From: Terrabacter sp. Ter38
GTDB taxonomy: Bacteria > Actinomycetota > Actinomycetes > Actinomycetales > Dermatophilaceae
Reading direction: 5' to 3'
Assembly (NCBI RefSeq): GCF_024519435.1
Contig: NZ_JALJRZ010000003.1
Location: 186,001-250,000, forward strand
Length of the DNA: 64,000 nt
A program made the translations under genes and the position numbers. A model generated the notes under the pieces. That model had not been told where the DNA came from and did not search any database. It saw nothing but the letters and a program-made list of their open reading frames with translations. Positions 23,478-32,061 of this stretch are shown here, piece by piece (the stretch's first letter is position 1; each line of letters opens with the position of its first letter).

Positions 23478-23617
23478 CACGGTCTCCTCGGTGCATGGTC
23501 AACTCGCCTGGGCCTGGTCCGACCGGACGAAACCATCCCGACGGATTCAGCGACACTCGTCAAGCTCAGCGATGACGGCGGTAGCCGCAGGCGCTTGGCA
23601 GCGCCGCCTCTCATGTC

Positions 23618-23810
23618 GTGATCCTGCCACGTTTTGCGCCGGTTCGGTCCATCTCGACCCAAGCGGCGTGGACAGCCAGCAGTCCCGGTGTCGACATCAA
23701 GACCATGTCCTCGTGGCTCGGGCACTCGACCGCGAAACTGACCCTGGACACGTACGGCCACCTCATGGGACCGACGCCGACAAGGCGGCACTCGCTCGGG
23801 TAACAAGGCT
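23618..23810 (+). pseudogene. Tyrosine recombinase (integrase) C-terminal remnant
   Basis: The frame reads GVDIKTMSSWLGHSTAKLTL then DTYGHLMG, the end of an actinophage/ICE-type integrase with the catalytic His (WLGHS) and tyrosine nucleophile (DTYGHL). After LMG the expected DADKAALARV continues only in the next frame, so there is a one-base frameshift near 23772. Everything before residue ~GVDIK is missing. It points into tRNA-Arg 160 bp away, the usual arrangement for an element integrated at a tRNA 3' end. It is not functional. Confidence 0.82.
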
Positions 23811-23813
23811 CTC

Positions 23814-23901
23814 GGGCACCCCACGGGCACCCCACGGGCACCCCACGGGCACCCCACGGGCACCCCACGTGCACCCCACGGGCACCCCACGTGCACCCCA
23901 C
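23814..23901 (+). repeat. 11-bp tandem repeat, 8 copies
   Basis: Eight contiguous copies of GGGCACCCCAC, with GTGCACCCCAC in copies 6 and 8. They start just after the integrase remnant and end 70 bp before the tRNA. In one frame they encode a Gly-Thr-Pro-Arg-Ala-Pro-His-type repeat. Copy number is likely to vary between strains. Confidence 0.9.
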
Positions 23902-23970
23902 GTGGATGGGTGCTCCCGTTGCCGACGGAAGGCATCGCCGAGAACGCACCCTGACCTGCACGACGTGTGG

Positions 23971-24043
23971 TGCCCCCGGCAAGATTCGAACTTGCGACAC
24001 CCGCTTTAGGAGAGCGGTGCTCTATCCCCTGAGCTACGAGGGC
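23971..24043 (-). tRNA. tRNA-Arg, anticodon CCU
   Basis: Read on the minus strand, 73 nt. The acceptor GCCCTCG/CGGGGGC has one G-U pair, the D-arm reads GTAGCTCAGGGGATAGAGC, the anticodon stem CCGCT/AGCGG has loop CUCCUAA (anticodon at 24008-24010), and the T-arm loop is GTTCGAATC. The CCA end is encoded (23968-23970). It decodes AGG. This tRNA gene is a frequent integration site, and an integrase remnant lies beside its 3' end. Confidence 0.97.
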
Positions 24044-24460
24044 GGGGCATGGCTGAGACCTGCGCTGGAAACCTCGCCGCGACGAGGCCCCGCCGGGCCG
24101 ACCAACGGGGACAGGCTACTGGACCGCACACGGCCGTCCGCGCGCGGTAGTCCGCGCGGCCGCCGCTGGCATCCCGGTGTGCCCATGAGCGATACACATT
24201 GCACTGCGCACGAGTCCTCCCAGGAGACGTGGGCTCCATGCACCCGAGGCTACTGATCGTCGGCCCAGGTCGAAGGTTCCAGACCCCGGAGCCGATGAGG
24301 AGGGTCATCGCAGCGACGGCGATGGTGGTGGCGGTGGGTTGACCGTTCCTGCCTGGGCGGTCCTGCACGACGGACGTCGCCGCCGTCGTCAGGTCCTGGG
24401 GCGACGAGCCAGCGAGGCTAGGTGGCGCAGCTGGCAGTGGGGGGCTGTGACGGCTGGACG
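24044..24460. other. Gene-free stretch upstream of tRNA-Arg
   Basis: No credible gene is seen on either strand. Short open frames here lack ribosome sites and recognisable content. The part nearest the tRNA must hold its promoter; I could not pick out a convincing -35/-10 pair. Confidence 0.5.
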
Positions 24461-24658
24461 TCAGGCGGCGCGAATGTCGGGCTGGATGCGCTCGATCAGG
24501 TCCTCGGGCGGTCTGCAGCTGCGAGAGCAGATGACCACCGGGACGTCGTCGAACCAGAGGATCTGCCAGGCCGTGCCGTCTGCGTTGCGCTCTCGGGCAG
24601 CGTAGATCTCGCCGTGGCAGCCCTGGGTCGGCCATGGGGTCGTGATCGTGTCCAACAT
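24461..24658 (-). CDS. Small hypothetical protein (65 aa)
   Basis: 65 aa, starts MLDTITTPWPTQGCHGEIYA and ends PEDLIERIQPDIRAA, with a central DGTAWQILWFDDVPVVICS. It has three Cys (GCHGE, ICSRSC). The mix of strands and a terminal helix looks like a real small domain rather than a random frame, and codon use fits the host. The upstream ribosome site is weak (GGTGG close to the ATG). I do not recognise the family. The cysteines could bind metal. Confidence 0.45.
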   Translation of the reverse strand: MLDTITTPWPTQGCHGEIYAARERNADGTAWQILWFDDVPVVICSRSCRPPEDLIERIQPDIRAA

Positions 24659-24911
24659 GTACCACCGGGTTCTGTGCGGGATGGTCGTGGTGCCAGTGGA
24701 AGGTCGCAGGACGGCAGTCGCTCGGGGTAGGTGAGACCGCCGTCCCGCTACTCACTCAACGCACCGGACCGCCGGAAGTTACGGCACGGCTCCCAGGGGC
24801 GGCCCAGACCAGCCCGGGCACGTTCCCTGCCCACATGGCGCCAACCGACAGGACGCCAGTGTCGCCCGGACACGGGGGTCATCTGTGGAGGAGCGCCGAG
24901 CCGCCGGCAGG

Positions 24912-25421
24912 TCAGAGGCCGAGCCGCACCGGCGTGGTCGGGATGTCACCGGCGATCAACGCCGCCAGCGGTGAGGCGATGTCGCGAGGCGAGAACAGGT
25001 CAGGTCCGTCGTATCCGGCGATCTCTGAGTGCCGCCACCAACGCAAGCCGCTGATGTGCTCGGCGGCGAGCTCGGCGTCGGACAGTGCGCCTCTGGGGTC
25101 GAAGAGCGGCGTCCGGACGAGGAAGTAGTCGTTGACGACACCGTCGTAGCCGTCCGCGTGGCCGGCAGCCACGACCTCCTGGTGCCAGACGTGAGGCGGG
25201 TCGCCGTCGACGACGAGTCCCGTCTCCTCGTGCAGCTCCCGGCGCAGTGCCGCCAGCGGGGACTCACCGGGCTCGACCCCGCCGCCGGGGGCCGCCCACA
25301 CGACCGTCGCCCCCGTGGGGACGGCTGGATGCGGCGCGCTGAAGCGGCACAGGAGGACCCCCTCGTCGTCGGCCAGGATGACCGCCCGGACCGCTTGTCG
25401 CAGCTTCACGATTGCAGGCAT
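24912..25421 (-). CDS. NUDIX hydrolase
   Basis: 169 aa. The NUDIX box is complete from G47 to L69 (GX5EX7RELXEEXGL, with E53, R61, E62, E65 and E66). It hydrolyses nucleoside diphosphates linked to some group X in the cytosol; the substrate is unknown. The N-terminus (LRQAVRAVILADDEGVLLCR) and the C-terminal WWRHSEIAGY are usual for small house-cleaning members. It is divergent from the aldo/keto reductase gene 78 bp away and lies in the accessory stretch next to tRNA-Arg. Confidence 0.9.
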   Translation of the reverse strand: MPAIVKLRQAVRAVILADDEGVLLCRFSAPHPAVPTGATVVWAAPGGGVEPGESPLAALRRELHEETGLVVDGDPPHVWHQEVVAAGHADGYDGVVNDYFLVRTPLFDPRGALSDAELAAEHISGLRWWRHSEIAGYDGPDLFSPRDIASPLAALIAGDIPTTPVRLGL

Positions 25422-25439
25422 TCGCTCATCGACAGATGA

Positions 25440-26489
<1,050 letters not shown>

Positions 26490-26559
26490 GCCCCCAACGG
26501 CCACCGGACGGCCTGCGGCTAGTGCGGTCTCGTCGACAGCGGCCGCGGGGTCGACGCGG

Positions 26560-26797
26560 AGCCGGAGCTGGCGTTCGAGCTGCTCCAGTGCGTCTGGGGT
26601 CAGGGCTACGGGACGAGGCTTCGGTCGCCGTCCCCGACTGGGCGAGATCGCTTGGCCACGAGCGTATCCGGGCCACGGTCTGGGACTGGAACGCCGCCTC
26701 ACGGCGGGTGCCGGCGAAGGTCGGTTTCGTCGAGACCGACCGCCGGCAGGTGCACCTGGTCCACGCCACCACGCTGTTCACCGTGAGAGAGCTCTGA
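26560..26797 (+). pseudogene. GNAT acetyltransferase remnant
   Basis: PELAFELLQCVWGQGYGT (frame of 26562) is the acetyl-CoA-binding beta4/alpha3 region of a RimJ/L-type GNAT. The rest, WARSLGHERIRATVWDWNAA then SRRVPAKVGFVETDR, continues in another frame from about 26610 to the stop at 26797. The N-terminal half is absent. So the gene is 5'-deleted and frameshifted and not functional. Confidence 0.75.
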
Positions 26798-26821
26798 GCC
26801 GAGCGCCGGCGAACCGCAGCC

Positions 26822-27649
26822 TCAGAGCTGGGCCCTGAGCACGTCGATCTCGCACCCGGGCGCGGCTGGGTCGAAGCCGTGCTCGACGAGCCAGCGGATC
26901 GCCGTCAGGCTCCGCAGCGACCACCAGGCGCGCACCACGTCGACGTCGACGGCAGCCGCGCCGTAGCCGGCGACGACGTCGTCGAGGTGCTCCGGATGCC
27001 CCAGCGTCAGGCTGGCGAGGTCGTACATCGCTGACCCGCGACCCGCCTCGGACCAGTCGAGGATCCCCGTCACCTCATCACCGTCGACGAAGACGTGCGC
27101 CACCTGCAGGTCGCCGTGCATGAACACCGGCGTCCACGGACGCAGCGCAGCCTCGGCACACTCACGGTTGCGCAACACGAGGTCAGCCGGCAGGACGTCG
27201 TTCGCCAGGAGCCACGTGCACTCGGCCTCGAGGCTCGCCGCCTTCTCGTCCAAGGTCTTCCCGGACCACGCGGGCAAGGGCGCGTCGTGCAGGACTCGGA
27301 GCGTGGCACCAGCCGCGGCCCAAGCCGCCGCCGAGGCGGTCGACGGGCGACCCAGGCGACCCAGCGCCACTCCTGGCAGCGCCGCGAGCGCGAGCACGGG
27401 CGGCCTGCGCCACAGGATCTCCGGGGTCGGGACCGGCGCCAGCGTCATCGCCTCGATCTCGACGTCGGTGTACGTCTGGTCCCCGTCGACCTTGAGGAAC
27501 ACGTCGCCGACGCGGAGCGTCGCGCGCGCCTGGTGAGCGACCACGACCTCGACCTCGTCCACATCGGTCAGTGTCGCGCACGAGCTGCGCAGCGCCCACC
27601 CCTTTGTCGCCCGAGGCAGGAGGCAGCACGTGCCAGCTCGCCACCGCAC
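26822..27649 (-). CDS. Aminoglycoside phosphotransferase (APH)-family kinase
   Basis: 275 aa if the first GTG (27649) is used. The kinase motifs are VFMHGDLQVAHVFVDGDEVT (catalytic Asp in HGDL) and ILDWSEAGRGSAMYDLA (metal-binding Asp). The N-lobe has RATLRVGDVFLKVDGDQ with its Lys. HGDLQVAH lacks the usual Asn four residues after Asp, which may affect catalysis. Family members phosphorylate aminoglycosides, macrolides, choline or other small molecules; resistance cannot be assumed. The first ~28 residues look poor, so the real start may be further in. Confidence 0.78.
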   Translation of the reverse strand: MRWRAGTCCLLPRATKGWALRSSCATLTDVDEVEVVVAHQARATLRVGDVFLKVDGDQTYTDVEIEAMTLAPVPTPEILWRRPPVLALAALPGVALGRLGRPSTASAAAWAAAGATLRVLHDAPLPAWSGKTLDEKAASLEAECTWLLANDVLPADLVLRNRECAEAALRPWTPVFMHGDLQVAHVFVDGDEVTGILDWSEAGRGSAMYDLASLTLGHPEHLDDVVAGYGAAAVDVDVVRAWWSLRSLTAIRWLVEHGFDPAAPGCEIDVLRAQL

Positions 27650-27680
27650 GGGCCATCACCGGTCGTCGAGGTTGATCTGT

Positions 27681-27953
27681 CTACCCGGCGGGGTGGGCGC
27701 GCGCCCAGGCCACGATCTCGTCCGGGGTGTTGATGGCCGTGCCGTCGTCGAGCACCAGCACGGGGACGAAGAACGAACCGGTCAGGGCGTGCACCTCGCG
27801 ACGCACCTTGCGCTGCAAGAACTTCGGCAGATGTTCCTGACCTCTGGCCTTGACGATCTCAGGGCTGTGGCCGGCGTCGACCAGGGCCTGGTGCGCCGTG
27901 TGGCAGTCGTGGTGGGCGCTTCCGCCGGTGCCCCAGCAGATGTACAGCCTCAT
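27681..27953 (-). CDS. Glutaredoxin/GST-N-like small protein
   Basis: 90 aa. It starts MRLYICWGTGGSAHHDCHTA then HQALVDAGHSPEIVKARG, which fits a beta-alpha-beta thioredoxin-like fold with Cys at the strand end. FVPVLVLDDGTAINTPDEIV gives the cis-Pro loop (VPVLVLDDG). It resembles actinobacterial GST N-terminal-domain proteins used as glutaredoxin-like factors. A GGGAGGGG stretch is 3-10 nt before the ATG. It follows a terminator, so it is probably transcribed on its own. Confidence 0.75.
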   Translation of the reverse strand: MRLYICWGTGGSAHHDCHTAHQALVDAGHSPEIVKARGQEHLPKFLQRKVRREVHALTGSFFVPVLVLDDGTAINTPDEIVAWARAHPAG

Positions 27954-27970
27954 GAGCCCCTCCCTCTGCC

Positions 27971-27991
27971 GGTGCCGGCCGGGCCGGCACC
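27971..27991 (-). terminator. Terminator after the DUF1501 gene
   Basis: GGTGCCGGC (27971-27979) and GCCGGCACC (27983-27991) form a perfect 9-bp stem with a 3-nt loop, 35 bp beyond the DUF1501 stop on the minus strand. Confidence 0.75.
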
Positions 27992-28026
27992 GTTCCTAGA
28001 CCGTACGCCGGGTCAGCGGCCGGGAG

Positions 28027-29355
28027 TCAGGCCTTCGCCGCGAACATCCCGAGGCGGTGGGTGCCGAGCAGCGGGAAGACCGTCGACGAGGAGAGCTGCG
28101 CACGCTTCTCGAGCGCCTCGGCGAGGATCGTCCGGTAGTCGGTCGTGCCGGCGAGGTCCCCGTTGTCGAGGTTGGCCGCCGCGAGGCCGGGCCAGCGACC
28201 GTAGACCTGGCCGCCGCGTACGCCGCCGCCCAGGACGAGCGAGACGTTGCCGTGCCCGTGGTCGAGTCCACCGGAGCCGTTCTGCGCGACGCGGCGGCCG
28301 AACTCGCTGAGCGTCACGAGGGTCACGTCGCTCATCTGCGCGCCGAGGTCCTGGTTGAAGGCGGCGAGGGCCTGGCCGAGCTCGGTGAGCTGGCGGAACA
28401 TCCAGCCCGAGTCGCTGGACCCGAGGCCCGAGTGCATGTCCCAGTTGCCGACGTCGACCGTGGCAGCCCGCAGGCCGAGGCGGGCCTTGATGAGGCGGGC
28501 GAGGTCGCGGAGGGCGTCGCCGACGGCGCCCTTGGGGTATGCCGCCCCGTTGGCCGGGGTGTAGCCGGCGGCCTTGAGCGGTGACATCGTCGAGAGAGCC
28601 CCCAGCGTCGCCCTGGCGGGTGCCCCGAGCGCGGCGGGCGCTCCGGCATACAAGGCGTTGAGGGCGGTCGTCCAGCGGGTCTGCTCCTCCGGGGTACTCG
28701 CGCCGCTGAGGCTGAAGCTGTCGACGGTGCGGATCGCGACCTCAGGGTTCGGCCCCATCATCGACTGCGGAGTCGTCGCCGAGCCGACCGACGCGGACGC
28801 GAACGTCGAGACCGGGCCGCTGAGTCCGATCATGCGGTCGAGCCAGCCGGTGCGGATGCTCGAGCCGGGGGCGGCGTTCTCCATCGTGGCCATCGCCTCG
28901 AAGTGCGACCGCGTCGGGTTGACCTGACCGACGGCGTGGACGGCTGCGAGACCGCCGGCGTCCCAGATCGGCTTGAGCGGGGCGAGGGCCGGGTGCAGCC
29001 CGAACATGCTGTCGAGCTTGATCGCCCGCGACGCGGGGATGGCGATCGTGGGGCGAGCCGTGACGTACGCGGGGTCCCCGACGGGGGCCACCGCGGACAG
29101 GCCGTCGAAGCCGCCGCGCAGGCTGAGGATGACGATCGTGTCGCCGGTGTAGGCCGTCCCGGCGAAAGCGAGCTGCGTGGCGGCGCTAGGGCCGGCGGTG
29201 CCGACGACGGCGCCGAGCGCTCCCAGCGCGGATGCGCCCGCGAGCAGCGTGCGGCGGGAGACCTGTGAGGTCAGGGCCTGGCCCTGCGGGCAACCGCAGC
29301 CCTCCGCGGGGACGCCTGTTCGGGCCGAGGACGTGGTCGCGGGGTGGGTCGTCAT
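28027..29355 (-). CDS. DUF1501 family protein, Tat-exported
   Basis: 442 aa. A twin-arginine signal (SRRTLLAGASALGALGAVVG, about residues 33-52) predicts folded export. The body matches DUF1501, a sulfatase/alkaline-phosphatase-like fold: VILSLRGGFDGLSAV, NPTRSHFEAMATME, GNWDMHSGL and TLSEFGRRVAQNGSGG then LDHGHGN, which carry possible metal ligands. Enzyme activity of this family is unknown. The start (ATG, 8 bp after the DUF1800 stop) shows an operon with that gene, a pairing seen in many bacteria. Confidence 0.9.
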   Translation of the reverse strand: MTTHPATTSSARTGVPAEGCGCPQGQALTSQVSRRTLLAGASALGALGAVVGTAGPSAATQLAFAGTAYTGDTIVILSLRGGFDGLSAVAPVGDPAYVTARPTIAIPASRAIKLDSMFGLHPALAPLKPIWDAGGLAAVHAVGQVNPTRSHFEAMATMENAAPGSSIRTGWLDRMIGLSGPVSTFASASVGSATTPQSMMGPNPEVAIRTVDSFSLSGASTPEEQTRWTTALNALYAGAPAALGAPARATLGALSTMSPLKAAGYTPANGAAYPKGAVGDALRDLARLIKARLGLRAATVDVGNWDMHSGLGSSDSGWMFRQLTELGQALAAFNQDLGAQMSDVTLVTLSEFGRRVAQNGSGGLDHGHGNVSLVLGGGVRGGQVYGRWPGLAAANLDNGDLAGTTDYRTILAEALEKRAQLSSSTVFPLLGTHRLGMFAAKA

Positions 29356-29363
29356 GGTCGTCC

Positions 29364-31019
29364 TCAGCGGGTCGCGAAGTTGGGGGAGTCGAGCAGGAGC
29401 GCGACGATCGACGGGAGCCGCCACGTCAGGGCCGCGGCACCCGCCTTCAGGGCGTCGCCCGGGGCGTGGTCGACGAACCGGCAGATCGCGTCGCGCTGGA
29501 CGGTCGTCAGCGTGATGAGCAGCTTCGCGGCGAGCGCGTCGACGAGGGCGGCATACGTCGTCGGCAGCGGGGACGGCACGAGCGCCGTGACGTCGGGACG
29601 CTTCATCGCCTTGAGCGTCCAGTTGCCCGCGAGGCCGAGGTGGAAGTTCCAGCGGTTCAGGGTGCTCGACGCGCCGTTCCAGGCGGCGGCGACGTCGGGA
29701 TAGCCGTTCGGAGCGGGCCACCCCATCGGCGCCTGCCCGAAGGTGCCCATCTGCCAGAAGAGGCTGCGCAGGTCGCTCGTCACCCCGGCGGCCGGGACCG
29801 GCTCCGGGGTCAGGCCGAGGATGCGGCACGACGCGAGGGCGTCCTCGTAGGGCGTGCGGATCTTCTGGCCCGCCGACGCGGCGAACTCGGGGGAGAGGAA
29901 GAGGGCTCGCAGCACCGGTGCGATGGCCGTGCCGTTCGCGAGGTAGACCTGGGCGAGCTTGGTGACGAGGGTGGCCGGGGGCGTGTCGGAGACGTAGCGC
30001 GTGGCGAGCTTCGTCGCGATGCGGGTCGCCGTCGCCGGGTGGTTCGCCAGGTAGGTGAGGTAGAGCGTCGCGACCGCGCTGCCGTTCTCGGGCGTCGCGT
30101 TGGGGTCGCTCCAGCCGAGCACCTTGACGGTCCCGACGTGACGACGGTTGGGCCGGTAGTAGTAGAGACCCGACTCGGGGTCGACGCTGAGGCCGGTCAG
30201 GGCCAGCGCGGACATCTTGACGTCGGCCTCGGTGAACGTCCCGACGCCGACGGTGTGCAGCTCGAGCAGCTCGCGGCCGTAGTTCTCGTTCGGCGCCTTC
30301 TTCGTGCTGTCGGCGTTGTCGAGGACCTTGAGCATCGACGGGTGTCGAGCGGCCGCGTTGAGCATGTCGGAGTACTTGCCCAGCGCGTGCTTGCGGATGA
30401 CGTCGCGCTGGAAGAGGTGCGAGCTGTCCCAGACCTCGCTGCTCGGGACCGGGACGACGAGGTGGTTGGTCCAGAAGTCGACGACGGTCTCGAGGAGCTG
30501 CCGGCGGGAGAAGAGGGCCCGGGCCAGGTGCGCCTCGACGAGGTCCATCATGACGGTCCACGTGTCGCCGCCCTCGAGGCGCTCGCGCACCTCCCACGCC
30601 TTCCAGCCCAGCCGTGGCCAGCGCTTGAGGATCGTGTCCATGGCCGTGTCGGGCACCTTGGTCAGCGGCGCGAGCTGGGCGTCGAGCCAGGCCGTCGTCC
30701 CCGTCGCGCGCACCTCGGCGACCAGGGCCGGCGTCGGTCCGAACGTCGCGCGCCGGAGCAGGTGCAGTACGGGGTCGGTCGTGACGGCTGCGGCCATGAC
30801 CGCGGGGGTGGCCGTCCCGGGCGCCGCTGCGGCTGAGGCGGATGCCGCGGACGCGGTCGTCGCGGTGGCCATGGCGAGGGCCGCGCCGCCCCCGAGCCCG
30901 GAGAGCACGCGTCGGCGCGCGGGCGCTGCCGACGGCCCGGCGAACGACGGTCCGGCCAACGACGGTCCGGCCAAGGACGGTCCGCCGGACGTCGGCGACT
31001 CGGGGGAGTGAGCGGTCAT
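29364..31019 (-). CDS. DUF1800 family protein, exported
   Basis: 551 aa. The N-terminus has a 5-residue repeat (GPSLAGPSLAGPSFAGPS; DNA period 15 bp) and then an R-rich, Ala-rich export signal (RRRVLSGLGGGAALAMA) that looks like a Tat signal. DUF1800 blocks follow: LLRRATFGPTPALVAEV, FWTNHLVVP, NENYGRELLELHTVGVGTF and a C-terminal FLSPEFA and GWPAPNGYPD. Function is unknown. Its constant partner is DUF1501, encoded next. It is divergent from the nucleotidyltransferase gene across 120 bp. Confidence 0.9.
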   Translation of the reverse strand: MTAHSPESPTSGGPSLAGPSLAGPSFAGPSAAPARRRVLSGLGGGAALAMATATTASAASASAAAAPGTATPAVMAAAVTTDPVLHLLRRATFGPTPALVAEVRATGTTAWLDAQLAPLTKVPDTAMDTILKRWPRLGWKAWEVRERLEGGDTWTVMMDLVEAHLARALFSRRQLLETVVDFWTNHLVVPVPSSEVWDSSHLFQRDVIRKHALGKYSDMLNAAARHPSMLKVLDNADSTKKAPNENYGRELLELHTVGVGTFTEADVKMSALALTGLSVDPESGLYYYRPNRRHVGTVKVLGWSDPNATPENGSAVATLYLTYLANHPATATRIATKLATRYVSDTPPATLVTKLAQVYLANGTAIAPVLRALFLSPEFAASAGQKIRTPYEDALASCRILGLTPEPVPAAGVTSDLRSLFWQMGTFGQAPMGWPAPNGYPDVAAAWNGASSTLNRWNFHLGLAGNWTLKAMKRPDVTALVPSPLPTTYAALVDALAAKLLITLTTVQRDAICRFVDHAPGDALKAGAAALTWRLPSIVALLLDSPNFATR

Positions 31020-31110
31020 GCGTGGGACGGTACATACCAGATCGGGCGCTGACGTCGTTATCGGACATTTAGGTCACTCTCGCCGACTCGGCGTCGGGAC
31101 GGCGCTCCGG

Positions 31111-31116
31111 TAGCGT
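31111..31116 (+). promoter_or_regulatory. -10 box for a leaderless micro-ORF
   Basis: TAGCGT stands 7 nt before the ATG at 31124, the spacing of leaderless starts seen elsewhere in the window. Confidence 0.5.
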
Positions 31117-31123
31117 CCGGCCC

Positions 31124-31144
31124 ATGCCCAGGGCTGCCCGATGA
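31124..31144 (+). CDS. Leaderless micro-ORF (MPRAAR) coupled to the nucleotidyltransferase
   Basis: ATG at 31124, six codons, TGA at 31142-31144. The stop overlaps the ATG (31141) of the next gene (ATGA). A -10 box 7 nt upstream suggests ribosomes load directly on this ATG and reinitiate at 31141, which has only a weak AGGG upstream. The peptide itself need not have a function. Confidence 0.4.
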   Translation: MPRAAR

Positions 31145-31965
31145 TCGCCGACGAGACGCTGGCCCGGATGGCCGGCGAACTGACCGCAGTGCGCGGGGTC
31201 GTCGGCGTCGTGCTCGGCGGCAGCCGCGCTCGTGGCGACGCGCTGCCCACGTCTGACGTCGACCTCGGCATCTACTACGAAGGTGTGCCCGACACCGCCG
31301 TGCTCGGTCGGCTCGCGAGCCGCTGGTCCGGACGTGACGTCGCGGTGGGGGTGCCCGGCTCCTGGGGCCCCTGGGTCGACGCGGGTGGCTGGCTCGACGT
31401 CGAGGGCACCGCCGTCGACTGGATCCTGCGCGACGTCGATCGGGTTGCAGCACAAGCGGATCGAGCCAACCGTGGTGAGTTCGCCTTCCACCCGCAAGCA
31501 GGTCACCCACTTGGCTTCCTCGACGTGTCGTATGCCGCCGAGCTGGCCACCGGGGTCGTCCTGGCCGACCCGGCCGGTCGGCTCGCGTCCCTGCGCGCGG
31601 CCGTGACGGCATACCCCCTCGCACTGCGCGACGCCATGGTCGGCGCCCTCTGGGAGGCCGACTTCCTCGTCGGCGCGGCCACGAAGGGCGCCCGTCGCGC
31701 CGACACGACCTACGTGTCGCTGGCGCTGGCCCGAGCGGTCCTGCTGTGTGCCCACGCCCTGCACGCGCAGGCCGGACGCTGGGTGACGAACGAGAAGGGG
31801 CTCGCGCCCGCAGTGGCGACCCTGCCCGACGCTCCCGCGGGCTTCTCGCGGGACGCTGCCCTCGCGCTCGGTGCGCTGGGTGCCACCGAGGAGTCCCTCA
31901 GGGCTGCCGTCGCCGCCGTGGCCCGGCTCGTCGGCGAGACCCGCGCCGCCCTCGGCGAGCGCTGA
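31141..31965 (+). CDS. Nucleotidyltransferase-fold protein (Pol beta superfamily, DUF4037-like)
   Basis: 274 aa. The NTase motif GGS...DxD is intact: G26-G27-S28 (VVLGGSRARGD) and D39/D41 (TSDVDLGIYY). The C-terminal two thirds are helical (LALARAVLLCAHALHAQAGR then WVTNEKGLAPAVATLP), like the aminoglycoside-nucleotidyltransferase and DUF4037 helical domains. It would transfer a nucleotide to a small molecule or protein. Resistance is possible but unproven. The start probably depends on the micro-ORF just upstream. Confidence 0.8.
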   Translation: MIADETLARMAGELTAVRGVVGVVLGGSRARGDALPTSDVDLGIYYEGVPDTAVLGRLASRWSGRDVAVGVPGSWGPWVDAGGWLDVEGTAVDWILRDVDRVAAQADRANRGEFAFHPQAGHPLGFLDVSYAAELATGVVLADPAGRLASLRAAVTAYPLALRDAMVGALWEADFLVGAATKGARRADTTYVSLALARAVLLCAHALHAQAGRWVTNEKGLAPAVATLPDAPAGFSRDAALALGALGATEESLRAAVAAVARLVGETRAALGER

Positions 31966-32049
31966 CAAGAGCGCACGGCACGGGCCGTCTCAGCACGGAT
32001 TCCTCTGCCCGGTGGTCTGTCGGTGGCGGGTACGCGGAGGTTCGTTCGT

Positions 32050-32055
32050 TAGCCT
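32050..32055 (+). promoter_or_regulatory. -10 box of the leaderless helicase gene
   Basis: TAGCCT, 6 nt before the ATG at 32062; no Shine-Dalgarno is present. Confidence 0.5.
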
Positions 32056-32061
32056 GCTGGA

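Noticed and set aside
23481-23600. A TTGACG as -35 for the glycosyltransferase cluster.
   Set aside because: No acceptable -10 stands at 16-19 nt from it. The promoter of that cluster remains unplaced.
23814-23901. Regular repeats considered as a CRISPR array.
   Set aside because: The 11-bp units are directly adjacent with no spacers, and no cas gene is present.
28027-31068. A single 1013-aa minus-strand frame spanning both the DUF1800 and DUF1501 genes.
   Set aside because: Its first half is an Arg/Pro-rich shadow of the DUF1800 gene in another frame. The DUF1501 protein starts at the ATG at 29355 with a clear Tat signal.
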